DNA of 64,000 bases from contig NC_091262.1 of NCBI RefSeq assembly GCF_042477335.2, positions 826,001-890,000 on the forward strand. The letters run 5' to 3'. Position numbers and translations under genes: made by a program. Positions 13,312-26,770 of the stretch are shown here, one piece after another. The DNA comes from Ovis canadensis. Taxonomy: Eukaryota; Chordata; Mammalia; Artiodactyla; Bovidae. Each line of letters starts with the position of its first letter. Within the stretch, counting starts at the first letter, position 1. The notes under the pieces were generated by a model. It made no database searches. It saw only the letters and a program-made list of their open reading frames with translations, and had not been told where the DNA came from.

Positions 13312-16300
13312 TTGGCCGCCCAGGCTCAGGGCCGCACGGAGTGCACCAGGCTCCCAGGGCCCCTGGCTGGGGTCTGCCGCCCCGCACACACGGAGGCTGA
13401 CTCCCTGGGCGCCCAGCAGCTGCCTCACACTCGTAGCTTCCCTAGCGCTCTCCTCCCCAGCAGAGACGTGTGCAGCTGGTTGGGGCCAGCCCCTGCGTGT
13501 CTGGGCTCCCGCCCACAGCCCCAGCTCAGGGCAAGCAGCCCCTGAGCCAAGACCTGCAGGAGGCGCAGAGCGCCCCCACCTGGAAGCCGAGTGAACAGCT
13601 GGCGGGGAGGCGAGCCTCCTCGAGGAAAAAAGAGGCCGCCCAGCCTCGTTTGGCTCAAGCCCTACTTGGCTGGAGCCGAGTGCGCCTCTAGGACGGCAGA
13701 GCTCCAGCTCTGCTCAGAGGCCCGATCTGGCAGAGTTGCTGGCGCGAGGCTGCTGTGCCCTGGGCGATCCTTGCCCAGACTTGCCTCGCTGCTAGGCTTC
13801 CTGCCCAGGAAGGAGCAGGCTGCGCGAGGCTGGGAGACGCCACTGGCGCCTTCCTGGCCTCAGCTCCGCTCCTGCCTTGCCTTTGCACCTAGGCCTCAGG
13901 CGTCCTTGGGCAGGGCTTAGGGGCCGGTGCCTTGCACACTGCCAAGGGCTCCAGCAGGAAGAGCTCTGTGCGAGGGAAGGGAAGGGCCAGTGCAGGGCTC
14001 CTCCAGCAGTTGCTTGGCCGCCCAGGCTCAGCGCCGCACGGAGTGCACCAGGCTCCCAGGGCCCCTGGCTGGGGTCTGCAGCCCCGCACACCCGGAGGCT
14101 GACTCCCTGGGCGTCCAGCAGCTGCCTCACACACGTAGCTTCCCTCACGCTCTCCTCTCCAGCTGAGACGTGTGCAGCTGGTTGGGGCCTGCCCCTGCGT
14201 GCCTGGGCTCCCGCCCACAGCCTCAGCTCTGGGCAAGCAGCCCCTGATCCAAGACCTGCAGGATGCGCAGAGCGCCCCCACCTGGAAGTCGAGTGAACAG
14301 CTGGCGGGGAGGCGAGACTCCTCGAGGGAAGAAGAGGCAGCCCAGCCTCGTTTGGCTCAAGCCCTACTTGGCTGGACCTGAGTGCGCCTCCAGGACGGCA
14401 GAGCTCCAGCTCTGCTCAGAGGCCCGATCTGGCAGAGTTGCTGGCGCGAGGCTGCTCTGCCCTGGGCGAGCCTTGCCCAGACTTGCCTCGCTGCTAGGCT
14501 TCCTGCCCAGGAAGGAGCAGGCTGCGCGAGGCTGGGAGACGCCACTGGCGCCTTCCTGGCCTCAGCTCCGCTCCTGCCTTGCCTTTGCACCTAGGCCCCA
14601 GGCGTCCTTGGGCAGGGCTTAGGGGCCGGTGGCTTGCACACTGCCAAGGGCTCCAGCAGGAAGAGCTCTGTGCGAGGGAATGGAAGGGCCAGTGCAGGGC
14701 TCCTCTAGCGGTTGCTTGGCCGCCCAGGATCAGCGCCGCACGGAGTGCTCCAGGCTCCCAGGGCCCCTGGCTGGGGTCTGCAGCCCCGCACACCCGGAGG
14801 CTGACTCCCTGGGCGCCCAGCAGCTGCCTCACACACGTAGCTTCCCTAGCGCTCTCCTCCACAGCAGAGACGTGTGCAGCTGGTTGGGGCCTGCCCCTGC
14901 GTGCCTGGGCTCCCGCCCACAGCCCCAGCTCAGGGCAAGCAGCCCCTGAGCCAGGACCTGCAGGAGGCGCAGAGCGCCCCCACCTGGAAGCCGAGTGAAC
15001 AGCTGGCGGGGAGGCGAGCCTCCTCGAGGGAAGAAGAGGCAGCCCAGCCTCGTTTGGCTCAAGCCCTACTTGGCTGGAGCCGAGTGCGCCTCCAGGACGG
15101 CAGAGCTCCAGCTCTGCTCAGAGGCCCGATCTGGCAGAGTTGCTGGTGCGAGGCTGCTCTGCCCTGGGTGAGCCTTGCCCAGACTTTCCTCGCTGCTAGG
15201 CTTCCTGCCCAGGAAGAAGCAGGCTGCGCGAGGCTGGGAGACGCCACTGGCGTCTTCCTGGCCTCAGCTCCGCTCCTGCCTTGCCTTTGCACCTAGGCCC
15301 CAGGCGTCCTTGGGGAGGGCTTAGGGGCCGGTGGCTTGCACACTGCCAAGGGCTCCAGCAGGAAGAGCTCTGTGCGAGGGAAGGGAAGGTCCAGTGCAGG
15401 GCTCCTCCAGCAGTTGCTTGGCCGCCCAGACTCAGCGCCGCACGGAGTGCACCAGGCTCCCAGGGCCCCTGGCTGGGGTCTGCAGCCCCGCACACCCGGA
15501 GGCTGACTCCCTGGGCGCCCAGCAGCTGCCTCACGCACGTAGCTTCCCTAGCGCTCTCCTCCCCAGCAGAGACGTGTGCAGCTGCTTGGGGCCTGCCCCT
15601 GCGTGCCTGGGCTCCCGCCCGCAGCCGCAGTTCAGGGCAAGCAGCCCCTGAGCCAAGACCTGCAGGAGGCGCAGAGCACCCCCACCTGGAAGGCGAGTGA
15701 ACAGCTGGCGGGGAGGCGAGCCTCCTCGAGGGAAGAAGAGGCAGCCCAGCCCCGTTTGGCTCAAGCCCTACTTGGCTGGAGCCGAGTGCGCCTCCAGGAC
15801 GGCAGAGCTCCAGCTCTGCTCAGAGGCCCGATCTGGCAGAGTTGCTGGCGCGAGGCTGCTCTGCCCTGGGCGAGCCTTGCCCAGACTTGCCTCGCTGCTA
15901 GGCTTCCTGCCCAGGAAGGAGCAGGCTGCGCGAGGCTGGGAGACGCCACTGGCGCCTTCCTGGCCTCAGCTCCGCTCCTGCCTTGCCTTTGCACCTAGGC
16001 CCCAGGCGTCCTTGGGGAGGGCTTAGGGGCCGGTGGCTTGCACACTGCCAAGGGCTCCAGCAGGAAGAGCTCTGTGCGAGGGAAGGGAAGGGACAGTGCA
16101 GGGCTCCTCCAGCGGTTGCTTGGCCGCCCAGGCTCAGGAGCGCACGGAGTGCACCAGGCTCCCAGTGCCCCTGGCTGGGGTCTGCAGCCCCGCACACCCG
16201 GAGGCTGACTCCCTGGGCGCCCAGCAGCTGCCTCACACACGTAGCTTCCCTAGCACTCTCCTGCCCAGCAGAGACGTGTTCAGCTGGTTGGGGCCAACCC

Positions 16301-19300
16301 CTGCGTGTCTGGGCTCCCGCCCACAGCCCCAGCTCAGGGCAAGCAGCCCCTGAGCCAAGACCTGCAGGATGCGCAGAGCGCCCCCACCTGGAAGTCGAGT
16401 GAACAGCTGGCGGGGAGGCGAGCCTCCTCGAGGGAAGAAGAGGCAGCCCAGCCTCGTTTGGCTCAAGCCCTACTTGGCTGGAGCTGAGTGCGCCTCCAGG
16501 ACGGCAGAGCTCCAGCTCTGCTCAGAGGCCCGATCTGGCAGAGTTGCTGGCGCCAGGCTGCTCTGCCCTGGGCGAGCCTTGCCCAGACTTGCCTCGCTGC
16601 TAGGCTTCCTGCCCAGGAAGGAGCAGGCTGCGCGAGGCTGGGAGACGCCACTGGCGCCTTCCTGGCCTCAGCTCCGCTCCTGCCTTGCCTTTGGACCTAG
16701 GCCCCAGGCGTCCTTGGGGAGGGCTTAGGGGCCGGTGGCTTGCACACTGCCAAGGGCTCCAGCAGGAAGAGCTCTGTGCGAATGAAGGGAAGGGCCAGTG
16801 CAGGGCTCCTCCAGCGGTTGCTTGGCCGCCCAGGCTCAGTGCCGCACGGAGTGCACCAGGCTCCCAGGGCCCCTGGCTGGGGTCTGCAGCCCCGCACACC
16901 CGGAGGCTGACTCCCTGGGCGCCCAGCAGCTGCCTCACACACGTAGCTTCCCTAGCGCTCTACTCCCCAGCAGAGACGTGTGCAGCTGCTTGGGGCCTGC
17001 CCCTGCGTGCCAGGGCTCCCGCCCACAGCCTCAGCTCAGGGCAAGCAGCCCCTGAGCCAAGACCTGCAGGATGCGCAGAGCGCCCCCACCTGGAAGTCGA
17101 GTGAACAGCTGGCGGGGAGGCGAGCCTCCTCGAGGGAAGAAGAGGCAGCCCAGCCTCGTTTGGCTCAAGCCCTACTTGGCTGGAGCCGAGTGCGCCTCCA
17201 GGACGGCAGAGCTCCAGCTCTGCTCAGAGGCCCGATCTGGCAGAGTTGCTGGTGCGAGGCTGCTCTGCCCTGGGTGAGCCTTGCCCAGACTTTCCTCGCT
17301 GCTAGGCTTCCTGCCCAGGAAGAAGCAGGCTGCGCGAGGCTGGGAGACGCCACTGGCGTCTTCCTGGCCTCAGCTCCGCTCCTGCCTTGCCTTTGCACCT
17401 AGGCCCCAGGCGTCCTTGGGGAGGGCTTAGGGGCCGGTGGCTTGCACACTGCCATGGGCTGCTGCAGGAAGAACTCTGTGCGAGGGAAGGGAAGGTCCAG
17501 TGCAGGGCTCCTCCAGCAGTTGCTTGGCCGCCCAGACTCAGCGCCGCACGGAGTGCACCAGGCTCCCAGGGCCCCTGGCTGGGGTCTGCAGCCCCGCACA
17601 CCCGGAGGCTGACTCCCTGGGCGCCCAGCAGGTGCCTCACACACGTAGCTTCCCTTGCGCTCTCCTCCCCAGCAGAGATGTGTGCAGGTGGTTCGGGCCT
17701 GCCCCTGCGTGCCTGGGCTCCCGCCCACAGCCCCAGCTCAGGGCAAGCAGCCCCTGAGCCAAGACCTGCAGGAGGCGCAGAGCGCCCCCACCTGGAAGCC
17801 GAGTGAACAGCTGGCGGGGAGGCGAGCCTCCTCGAGGGAAGAAGAGGCAGCCCAGCCTCGTCTGGCTCAAGCCCTACTTGGCTGGAGCCGAGTGCGCCTC
17901 CAGGACGGCAGAGCTCCAGCTCTACTCAGAGGCCCGATCTGGCAGAGTTGCTGGCGCGAGGCTGCTCTGCCCTGGGCGAGCCTTGCCCAGACTTGCCTCG
18001 CTGCTAGGCTTCCTGCCCAGGAAGGAGCAGGCTGTGCAAGGCTGGGAGACGCCACTGGCGCCTTCCTGGCCTCAGCTCCGCTCCTGCCTTGCCTTTGCAC
18101 CTAGGCCCCAGGCGTCCTTGGGGAGGGCTTAGGGGCCGGTGGCTTGCACACTGCCAAGGGCTCCAGCAGGAAGAGCTCTGTGCGAGGGAAGGGAAGGGAC
18201 AGTGCAGGGCTCCTCCAGCGGTTGTTTGGCCGCCCAGACTCAGCGCCGCACGGAGTGCACCAGGCTCCCAGGGCCCCTGGCTGGGGTCTGCAGCCCCGCA
18301 CACCCGGAGGCTGACTCCCTGGGCGCCCAGCAGGTGCCTCACACACGTAGCTTCCCTAGCGCTCTCCTCCCCAGCAGAGACGTGTGCAGCTGGTTGGGGC
18401 CTGCCCCTGCGTGCCTGGGCTCCCGCCCACAGCCCCAGCTCAGGGCAAGCAGCCCCTGAGCCAAGACCTGCAGGAGGCGCAGAGCGCCCCCACCTGGAAG
18501 GCGAGTGAACAGCTGGCGGGGAGGCGAGCCTCCTTGAGGGAATAAGAGGCAGCCCAGCCTCGTTTGGCTCAAGCCCTACTTGGCTGGAGCCGAGTGCGCC
18601 TCCAGGACGGCAGAGCTCCAGCTCTGCTCAGAGGCCCGATCTGGCAGAGTTGCTGGCGCGAGGCTGCTCTGCCCTTGGCGAGCCTTGCCCAGACTTGCCT
18701 CGCTGCTAGGCTTCCTGCCCAGGAAGGAGCAGGCTGCGCGAGGCTGGGAGACACCACTGGCGCCTTCCTGGCCTCAGCTCCGCTCCTGCCTTGCCTTTGC
18801 ACCTAGGCCCCAGGCGTCCTTGGGGAGGGCTTAGGGGCCGGTGGCTTGCACACTGCCAAGGGCTCCAGCAGGAAGAGCTCTGTGCGAGGGAAGGGAAGGG
18901 CCAGTGCAGGGCTCCTCCAGCGGTTGTTTGGCCGCCCAGGCTCAGGGCCGCATGGAGTGCACCAGGCTCCCAGGGCCCCTGGCTGTGGTCTGCAGCCCCG
19001 CACACCCGAAGGGTGACTCCCTGGGCGCCCAGCAGCTGCCTCACACACGTAGCTTCCCTAGCACTCTCCTCCCCAGCAGAGACGTGTTCAGCTGGTTGGG
19101 GCCAGCCCCTGCGTGTCTGGGCTCCCGCCCACAGCCCCAGCTCAGGGCAAGCAGCCCCTGAGCCAAGACCTGCAGGAGGCGCAGAGCGCACCCACCAGGA
19201 AGCCCAGTGAACAGCTGGCGGGGAGGCGAGCCTCCTCGAGGGAAGAAGAGGCAGCCCAGCCTCGTTTGGCTCAAGCCCTACTTGCCTGGATCCGAGTGCG

Positions 19301-20249
19301 CCTCCAGGAGGGCAGAGCTCCTGCTCTGCTCAGAGGCCTGATCTGGCAGAGTTGCTGGCACGAGGCTGCTCTGCCCTGGGCGAGCCTTGCCCAGACTTGC
19401 CTCGCTGCTAGGCTTCCTGCCCAGGAAGGAGCAGGCTGCGCGAGGCTGGGAGACGCCACTGGCGCCTTCCTGGCCTCAGCTCCGCTCCTGCCTTGCCTTT
19501 GCACCTAGGCCCCAGGCGTCCTTGGGGAGGGCTTAGGGGCCGGTGGCTTGCACACTGCCAAGGGCTCCAGCAGGAAGAGCTCTGTGCGAGGGAAGGGAAG
19601 GGCTAGTGCAGGGCTCCTCCAGCGGTTGCTTGGCCGCCCAGACTCAGCGCCGCACGGAGAGCACCAGGCTCCCAGGGCCCCTGGCTGGGGTCTGCAGTCC
19701 CGCACACCCGGAGGCTGACTGCCTGGGCGCCCAGCAGCTGCCTCACACACGTAGCTTCCCTAGCGCTCTCCTCCGCAGCAGAGACGTGTGCAGCTGGTTG
19801 GGGCCTGCCCCTGCGTGCCTGGGTTCCCGCCCACAGCCGCAGCTCAGGGCAAGCAGCCCCTGAGCCAAGACCTGCAGGAGGCGCAGAGCGCCCCCACCTG
19901 GAAGCCGAGTGAAGAGCTGGCGGGGTGGCGAGCCTCCTCGAGGGAAGAAGAGGCAGCCCAGCCCCGTTTGGCTCAAGCCCTACTTGGCTGGAGCCGAGTG
20001 CTCCTCCAGGACAGCAGAGCTCCAGCTCTGCTCAGAGGCCCGATCTGGCAGAGTTGCTGGAGTGAGGCTGCTCTGCCCTGGGCGAGCCTTGCCCAGACTT
20101 GCCTCGCTGCTAGGCTTCCTGCCCAGGAAGGAGCAGGCTGCGCGAGGCTGGGAGACGCCACTGGCGCCTTCCTGGCCTCAGCTCCGCTCCTGCCTTGCCT
20201 TTGCACCTAGGCCCCAGGCGTCCTTGGGGAGGGCTTAGGGGCCGGTGGC

Positions 20250-23200
20250 TTGCACACTGCCAAGGGCTCCAGCAGGAAGAGCTCTGTGCGAAGGAAGGGA
20301 AGGGCTAGTGCAGGGCTCCTCCAGCGGTTGCTTGGCCGCCCAGACTCAGCCCCGCACGGAGAGCACGGGGCTCCCAGGGCCCCTGGCTAGGGTCTGCAGC
20401 CCCGCACACCCGGAGGCTGACTCCCTGGGCGCCCAGCATCTGCCTCACACACGTAGCTTTCCTAGCGCTCTCCTTGCCAGCAGAGACGTGTGCAGCTGGT
20501 TGGGGCCTGCCCCTGCGTGCCTGGGCTCCCGCCCGCAGCCCCAGCTCAGGGCAAGCAGCCCCTGAGCCAAGACCAGCAGGAAGCGCAGAGCGCCCCCACC
20601 TGGAAGCCGAGTGAAGAGCTGGAGGGGTGGCGAGCCTCCTCGAGGGAAGAAGAGGCAGCCCAGCCTCGTTTGGCTCAAGCCCTACTTGGCTGGAGTCGAG
20701 TGCGCCTCCAAGAGGGCAGAGCTCCAGCTCTGCTCAGAGGCCCGATCTGGCAGAGTTGCTGGCGGGAGTCTGCTCTGCCCTGGGCGAGCCTTGCCCAGAC
20801 TTGTCTCGCTGCTAGGCTTCCTGCCCAGGAAGGAGCATTCTGCGCGAGGCTGGGAGACGCCACTGGCGCCTTCCTGGCCTCAGCTCCGCTCCTGCCTTGC
20901 CTTTGCACCTAGGCCCCAGGCGTCCTTGGGGAGGGCTTAGGGGCCGGTGGCTTGCACACTGCCAAGGGCTCCAGCAGGAAAAGCTCTGTGCGAGGGAAGG
21001 GAAGGGCTAGTGCAGGGCTCCTCAAGCAGTTGCTTGGCCGCCCAGACTCAGCGCCGCACGGAGAGCACGGGGCTCCCAGGGCCCCTGGCTGGGGTCTGCA
21101 GCCCCGCACACCCGGAGGCTGACTCCCTGGGTGCCCAGCAGCTGCCTCAAACATGTAGCTTCCCTAGCGCTCTCCTCCCCAACAGAAACGTGTGCAGCAG
21201 GTTGGGGCCTGCCCCTGCGTGCCTGGGCTCCCGCCCACAGCCCCAGCTCAGGGCAAGCAGCCCCTGAGCCAAGACCTGCAGGAGGCGCAGAGCGCCCCCA
21301 CCAGGAAGCCGAGTGAACAGCTGGCGGGGAGGCGAGCCTCCTCGAGGGAAGAAGAGGCAGCCCAGCCCCGTTTGGCTCAAGCCCTACTTGGCTGGAGCCG
21401 AGTGCGCCTCCAGGAGGGCAGAGCTCCAGCTCTGCTCAGAGGCCTGATCTGGCAGAGTTGCTGGCACGAGGCTGCTCTGCCCTGGGCTGCCTTGCCCAGA
21501 CTTGCCTCGCTGCTAGGCTTCCTGCCCAGGAAGGAGCAGGCTGCGCGAGGCTGGGAGACGCCACTGGCGCCTTCCTGGCCTCAGCTCCGCTCCTGCCTTG
21601 CCTTTGCACCTAGGCCCCAGGCGTCCTTGGGGAGGGCTTAGGGGCCGGTGGTTTGCACACTGCCAATGGGCTCCAGCAGGAAGAGCTCTGTGCGAGGGAA
21701 GGGAAGGGCTAGTGCAGGGCTCCTCCAGCGGTTGCTTGGCCGCCCAGACTCAGCGCCGCACGGAGAGCACCAGGCTCCCAGGGCCCCTGGCTGGTGTCTG
21801 CAGCCCCGCACACCCGGAGGCTGACTCCCTGGGCGCCCAGCAGCTGCCTCACACACGTAGCTTTCCTAGCACTCTCCTTTCCAGCAGAGACGTGTGCAGC
21901 TGGTTGGGGCCTGCCCCTGCGTGCATGGGCTCCCGCCCGCAGCCCCAGCTCAGGGCAAGCAGCCCCTGAGCCAAGACCTGCAGGAGGCGCACAGCGCCCC
22001 CACCAGGAAGCCGAGTGAACAGCTGGCGGGGAGGCGAGCCTCCTCGAGGGAAGAAGAGGCAGCCCAGCCTCGTTTGGCTCAAGCCCTACTTGGCTGGATC
22101 CGAGTGCGCCTCCAGGAGGGCAGAGCTCCTGCTCTGCTCAGAGGCCTGATCTGGCAGAGTTGCTGGCACGAGGCTGCTCTGCCCTGGGCGAGCCTTGCCC
22201 AGACTTGCCTCGCTGCTAGGCTTCCTGCCCAGGAAGGAGCAGGCTGCGCGAGGCTTGGAGACGCCCCTGGCGCCTTCCTGGCCTCAGCTCCGCTCCTGCC
22301 TTGCCTTTGCACCTAGGCCCCAGGCGTCCTTGGGGAGGGCTTCGGGGCCGGTGGCTTGCACACTGCCAAGGGCTCCAGCAGGAAGAGCTCTGTGCGAGGG
22401 AAGGGAAGGGCTTGTGCAGGGCTCCTCCAGCGGTTGCTTGGCCGCCCAGACTCAGCGCCGCACGGAGAGCACCAGGCTCCCAGGGCCCCTGCCTGGGGTC
22501 TTCATCCCCACACACCTGGAGGTGACTCGCTGGGCGCCCAGCAGCTGCCTCACACACGTAGCTTCCCTAGCGCTCTCCTCCCCAGCAGAGACGTGTGCAG
22601 CTGTTTGGGGCCTGGTCCTGCGTGCCTGGGCTCCCGCCCGCAGCCCCAGCTCAGGGAAAGAAGCCCCTGAGCCAAGACCTGCAGGAGGCGCAGAGCACCC
22701 CCACCTGGAAGCCCAGTGAACAGCTGGCGGGGAGGCGAGCCTCCTCGAGGGAAGAAGAGGCAGCCCAGCCCCGTTTGGCTCAAGCCCTACTTGGCTGGAT
22801 TCGAGTGCGCCTCCAAGAGGGCAGAGCTCCAGCTCTGCTCAGAGGCCCGATATGGCAGAGTCGCTGGCGCGAGGCTGCTCTGCCCTGGGCGAGCCTTGCC
22901 CAGACTTGTCTCGCTGCTAGGCTTCCTGCCCAGGAAGGAGCAGGCTGCGCGAGGCTGGGAGACGCCACTGGCGCCTTCCTGGCCTCAGCTCCGCTCCTGC
23001 CTTGCCTTTGCACCTAGGCCCCAGGCGTCCTTGGGGAGGGCTTAGGGGCCGGTGGCTTGCACACTGCCAAGGGCTCCAGCAGGAAGAGCTCTGTGCGAGG
23101 GAAGGGAAGGGCTAGTGCAGGGCTCCTCCAGCGGTTGCTTGGCCGCCCAGACTCAGCCCCGCACGGAGAGCACGGGGCTCCCAGGGCCCCTGGCTAGGGT

Positions 23201-24760
23201 CTGCAGCCCCGCACACCCGGAGGCTGACTCCCTGGGCGCCCAGCATCTGCCTCACACACGTAGCTTTCCTAGCGCTCTCCTTGCCAGCAGAGACGTGTGC
23301 AGCTGTTTGGGGCCTGCCCCTGCGTGCCTGGGCTCCCGCCCGCAGCCCCAGCTCAGGGCAAGCAGCCCCTGAGCCAAGACCAGCAGGAAGCGCAGAGCGC
23401 CCCCACCTGGAAGCCGAGTGAAGAGCTGGAGGGGTGGCGAGCCTCCTCGAGGGAAGAAGAGGCAGCCCAGCCTCGTTTGGCTCAAGCCCTACTTGGCTGG
23501 AGTCGAGTGTGCCTCCAAGAGGGCAGAGCTCCAGCTCTGCTCAGAGGCCCGATCTGGCAGAGTTGCTGGCGCGAGGCTGCTCTGCCCTGGGCGAGCCTTG
23601 CCCAGACTTGCCTCGCTACTAGGCTTCCTGCCCAGGAAGGAGCAGGCTGCGCGAGGCTGGGAGACGCCACTGGCGCCTTCCTGGCCTCAGCTCCGCTCCT
23701 GCCTTGCCTTTGCACCTAGGCCCCAGGCGTCCTTGGGGAGGGCTTAGGGGCCGGTGGCTTGCACACTGCCAAGGGCTCCAGCAGGAAAAGCTCTGTGCGA
23801 GGGAAGGGAAGGGCTAGTGCAGGGCTCCTCAAGCAGTTGCTTGGCCGCCCAGACTCAGCGCCGCACGGAGAGCTCGGGGCTCCCAGGGCCCCTGGCTGGG
23901 GTCTGCAGCCCCGCACACCCGGAGGCTGACTCCCTGGGTGCCCAGCAGCTGCCTCACACATGTAGCTTCCCTAGGGCTCTCCTCCAAAACAGAGACGTGT
24001 GCAGCAGGTTGGGGCCTGCCGCTGCGTGCCTGGGCTCCCGCCCGCAGCCCCAGCTCAGGGCAAGCAGCCCCTGAGCCAAGACCTGCAGGAGGCGCAGAGC
24101 GCCCCCACCAGGAAGCCGAGTGAACAGCTGGCGGGGAGGCGAGCCTCCTCGAGGGAAGAAGAGGCAGCCCAGCCTCGTTTGGCTCAAGCCCTACTTGGCT
24201 GGAGCCGAGTGCGCCTCCAGGAGGGCAGAGCTCCTGCTCTGCTCAGAGGCCTGATCTGGCAGAGTTGCTGGCACGAGGCTGCTCTGCCCTGGGCGAGCCT
24301 TGCCCAGACTTGCCTCGCTGCTAGGCTTCCTGCCCAGGAAGGAGCAGGCTGCGCGAGGCTGGCAGACGTCACTGGCGCCTTCCTGGCCTCAGCTCCGCTC
24401 CTGCCTTGCCTTTGCACCTAGGCCCCAGGCGTCCTTGGGGAGGGCTTCGGGGCCGGTGGCTTGCACACTGCCAAGGGCTCCAGCAGGAAGAGCTCTGTGC
24501 GAGGGAAGGGAAGGGCTAGTGCAGGGCTCCTCCAGCGGTTGCTTGGCCGCCCAGACTCAGCGCCGCACGGAGAGCACCAGGCTCCCAGGGCCCCTGGCTG
24601 GTGTCTGCAGCCCCGCACACCCGGAGGCTGACTCCCTGGGCGCCCAGCAGCTGCCTCACACACGTAGCTTTCCTAGCGCTCTCCTTTCCAGCAGAGACGT
24701 GTGCAGCTGGTTGGGGCCTGCCCCTGCGTGCATGGGCTCCCGCTCGCAGCCCCAGCTCAG
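20250..24760. repeat. Four-monomer block duplication (offset ~2,807 bp)
   Basis: Sequence from about 20.25 to 21.95 kb recurs from about 23.05 to 24.76 kb. Shared private variants include 'gagagcacggggctcccag' (20360 and 23167), 'aagaccagcaggaagcgcag' (about 20570 and 23377), 'ctcctcaagcagttgc' (about 21020 and 23827) and 'gctggtgtctgcag' (about 21790 and 24597). Some intervening sites have changed since, for example a stretch near 21486 reading 'ctgggctgccttgcc' against 'ctgggcgagccttgcc' at the matching site. Boundaries are approximate. Confidence 0.75.
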
Positions 24761-26770
24761 GGCAAGCAGCCCCTGAGCCAAGACCTGCAGGAGGCGCAGA
24801 GCGCAGCCACCTGGAAGCCGAGTGAACAGCTGGCGGGGAGGCGCGCCTCCTTGAGGGAAGAAGAGGCAGCCCAGCCTCGTTTGGCTCAAGCCCTACTTGG
24901 ATGGAGCCGAGTGCGCCTCCAGGACGGCAGAGCTCCAGCTCTGCTCAGATGCCCGATCTGGCAGAGTTGCTGGCACGAGGCTGCTCTGCCCTGGGCTGCC
25001 TTGCCCAGACTTGCCTCGCTGCTAGGCTTCCTGCCCAGGAAGGAGCAGGCTGCGCGAGGCTGGGAGACGCCACTGGCGCCTTCCTGGCCTCAGCTCCGAT
25101 CCTGCCTTGCCTTTGCACCTAGGCCCCAGGCGTCCTTGGGGAGGGCTTAGGGGCCGGTGGCTTGCACACTGCCAAGGGCTCCAGCAGGAAGAGCTCTGTG
25201 CGAGGGAAGGGAAGGGCTAGTGCAGGGCTCCTCAAGCAGTTGCTTGGCCGCCCAGACTCAGCGCCGCACGGAGAGCACGGGGCTCCCAGGGCCCCTGGCT
25301 GGGGTCTGCAGCCCCGCACACCCGGAGGCTGACTCCCTGGGTGCCCAGCAGCTGCCTCACACATGTAGCTTCCCTAGCGCTCTCCTCCCCAACAGAGACG
25401 TGTGCAGCTGGTTGGGGCCTGCCCCTGCGTGCCTGGGCTCCCGCCCGCAGCCCCAGCTCAGGGCAAGCAGCCCCTGATCCAAGACCTGCAGGAGGCGCAG
25501 AGCGCCCCCACCTGGAAGCCGAGTGAAGAGCTGGCGGGGTGGCGAGCCTCCTCGAGGGAAGAAGAGGCAGCCCAGCCCCGTTTGGCTCAAGCCCTACTTG
25601 GCTGGAGCCGAGTGCTCCTCCAGGACAGCAGAGCTCCAGCTCTGCTCAGAGGCCCGATCTGGCAGAGTTGCTGGCACGAGGCTGCTCTGCCCTGGGCTGC
25701 CTTGCCCAGACTTGCCTCGCTGCTAGGCTTCCTGCCCAGGAAGGAGCAGGCTGCGCGAGGCTGGGAGACGCCACTGGCGCCTTCCTGGCCTCAGCTCCGC
25801 TCCTGCCTTGCCTTTGCACCTAGGCCCCAGGCGTCCTTGGGGAGGGCTTAGGGGCCGGTGGCTTGCACACTGCCAATGGGCTCCAGCAGGAAGAGCTCTG
25901 TGCGAGGGAAGGGAAGGGCTAGTGCAGGGCTCCTCCAGCGGTTGCTTGGCCGCCCAGACTCAGCGCCGCACGGAGAGCACCAGGCTCCCAGGGCCCCTGG
26001 CTGGGGTCTGCAGCCCCGCACACCCGGAGGCTGACTCCCTGGGCGCCCAGCAGCTGCCTCACACACGTAGCTTTCCTAGCACTCTCCTTTCCAGCAGAGA
26101 CGTGTGCAGCTGGTTGGGGCCTGCCCCTGCGTGCATGGGCTCCCGCCCGCAGCCCCAGCTCAGGGCAAGCAGCCCCTGAGCCAAGACCTGCAGGAGGCGC
26201 ACAGCGCCCCCACCAGGAAGCCGAGTGAACAGCTGGCGGGGAGGCGAGCCTGCTCGAGGGAAGAAGAGGCAGCCCAGCCTCGTTTGGCTCAAGCCCTACT
26301 TGGCTGGAGCCGAGTGCGCCTCCAGGAGGGCAGAGCTCCTGCTCTGCTCAGAGGCCTGATCTGGCAGAGTTGCTGGCACGAGGCTGCTCTGCCCTGGGCG
26401 AGCCTTGCCCAGACTTGCCTCGCTGCTAGGCTTCCTGCCCAGGAAGGAGCAGGCTGCGCGAGGCTGGGAGACGCCACTGGCGCCTTCCTGGCCTCAGCTC
26501 CGCTCCTGCCTTGCCTTTGCACCTAGGCCCCAGGCGTCCTTGGGGAGGGCTTCGGGGCCGGTGGCTTGCACACTGCCAAGGGCTCCAGCAGGAAGAGCTC
26601 TGTGCGAGGGAAGGGAAGGGCTTGTGCAGGGCTCCTCCAGCGGTTGCTTGGCCGCCCAGACTCAGCGCCGCACGGAGAGCACCAGGCTCCCAGGGCCCCT
26701 GCCTGGGGTCTTCATCCCCACACACCTGGAGGTGACTCGCTGGGCGCCCAGCAGCTGCCTCACACACGTA
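21600..26770. repeat. Six-monomer spaced duplication (offset ~4,210 bp)
   Basis: A segment from about 21.6 to 22.56 kb recurs from about 25.81 to 26.77 kb. Both copies have the unusual 'ctgccaatgggctccagc' (21660 and 25870), 'gcaggaggcgcacagcgccc', and a run around 22495-22530 and 26705-26740 containing 'gcctggggtcttcatcccc' and 'acacctggaggtgactcgc', which are seen nowhere else in the window. It overlaps the four-monomer duplication, so at least two exchange events of different register affected this part of the array. Confidence 0.75.
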
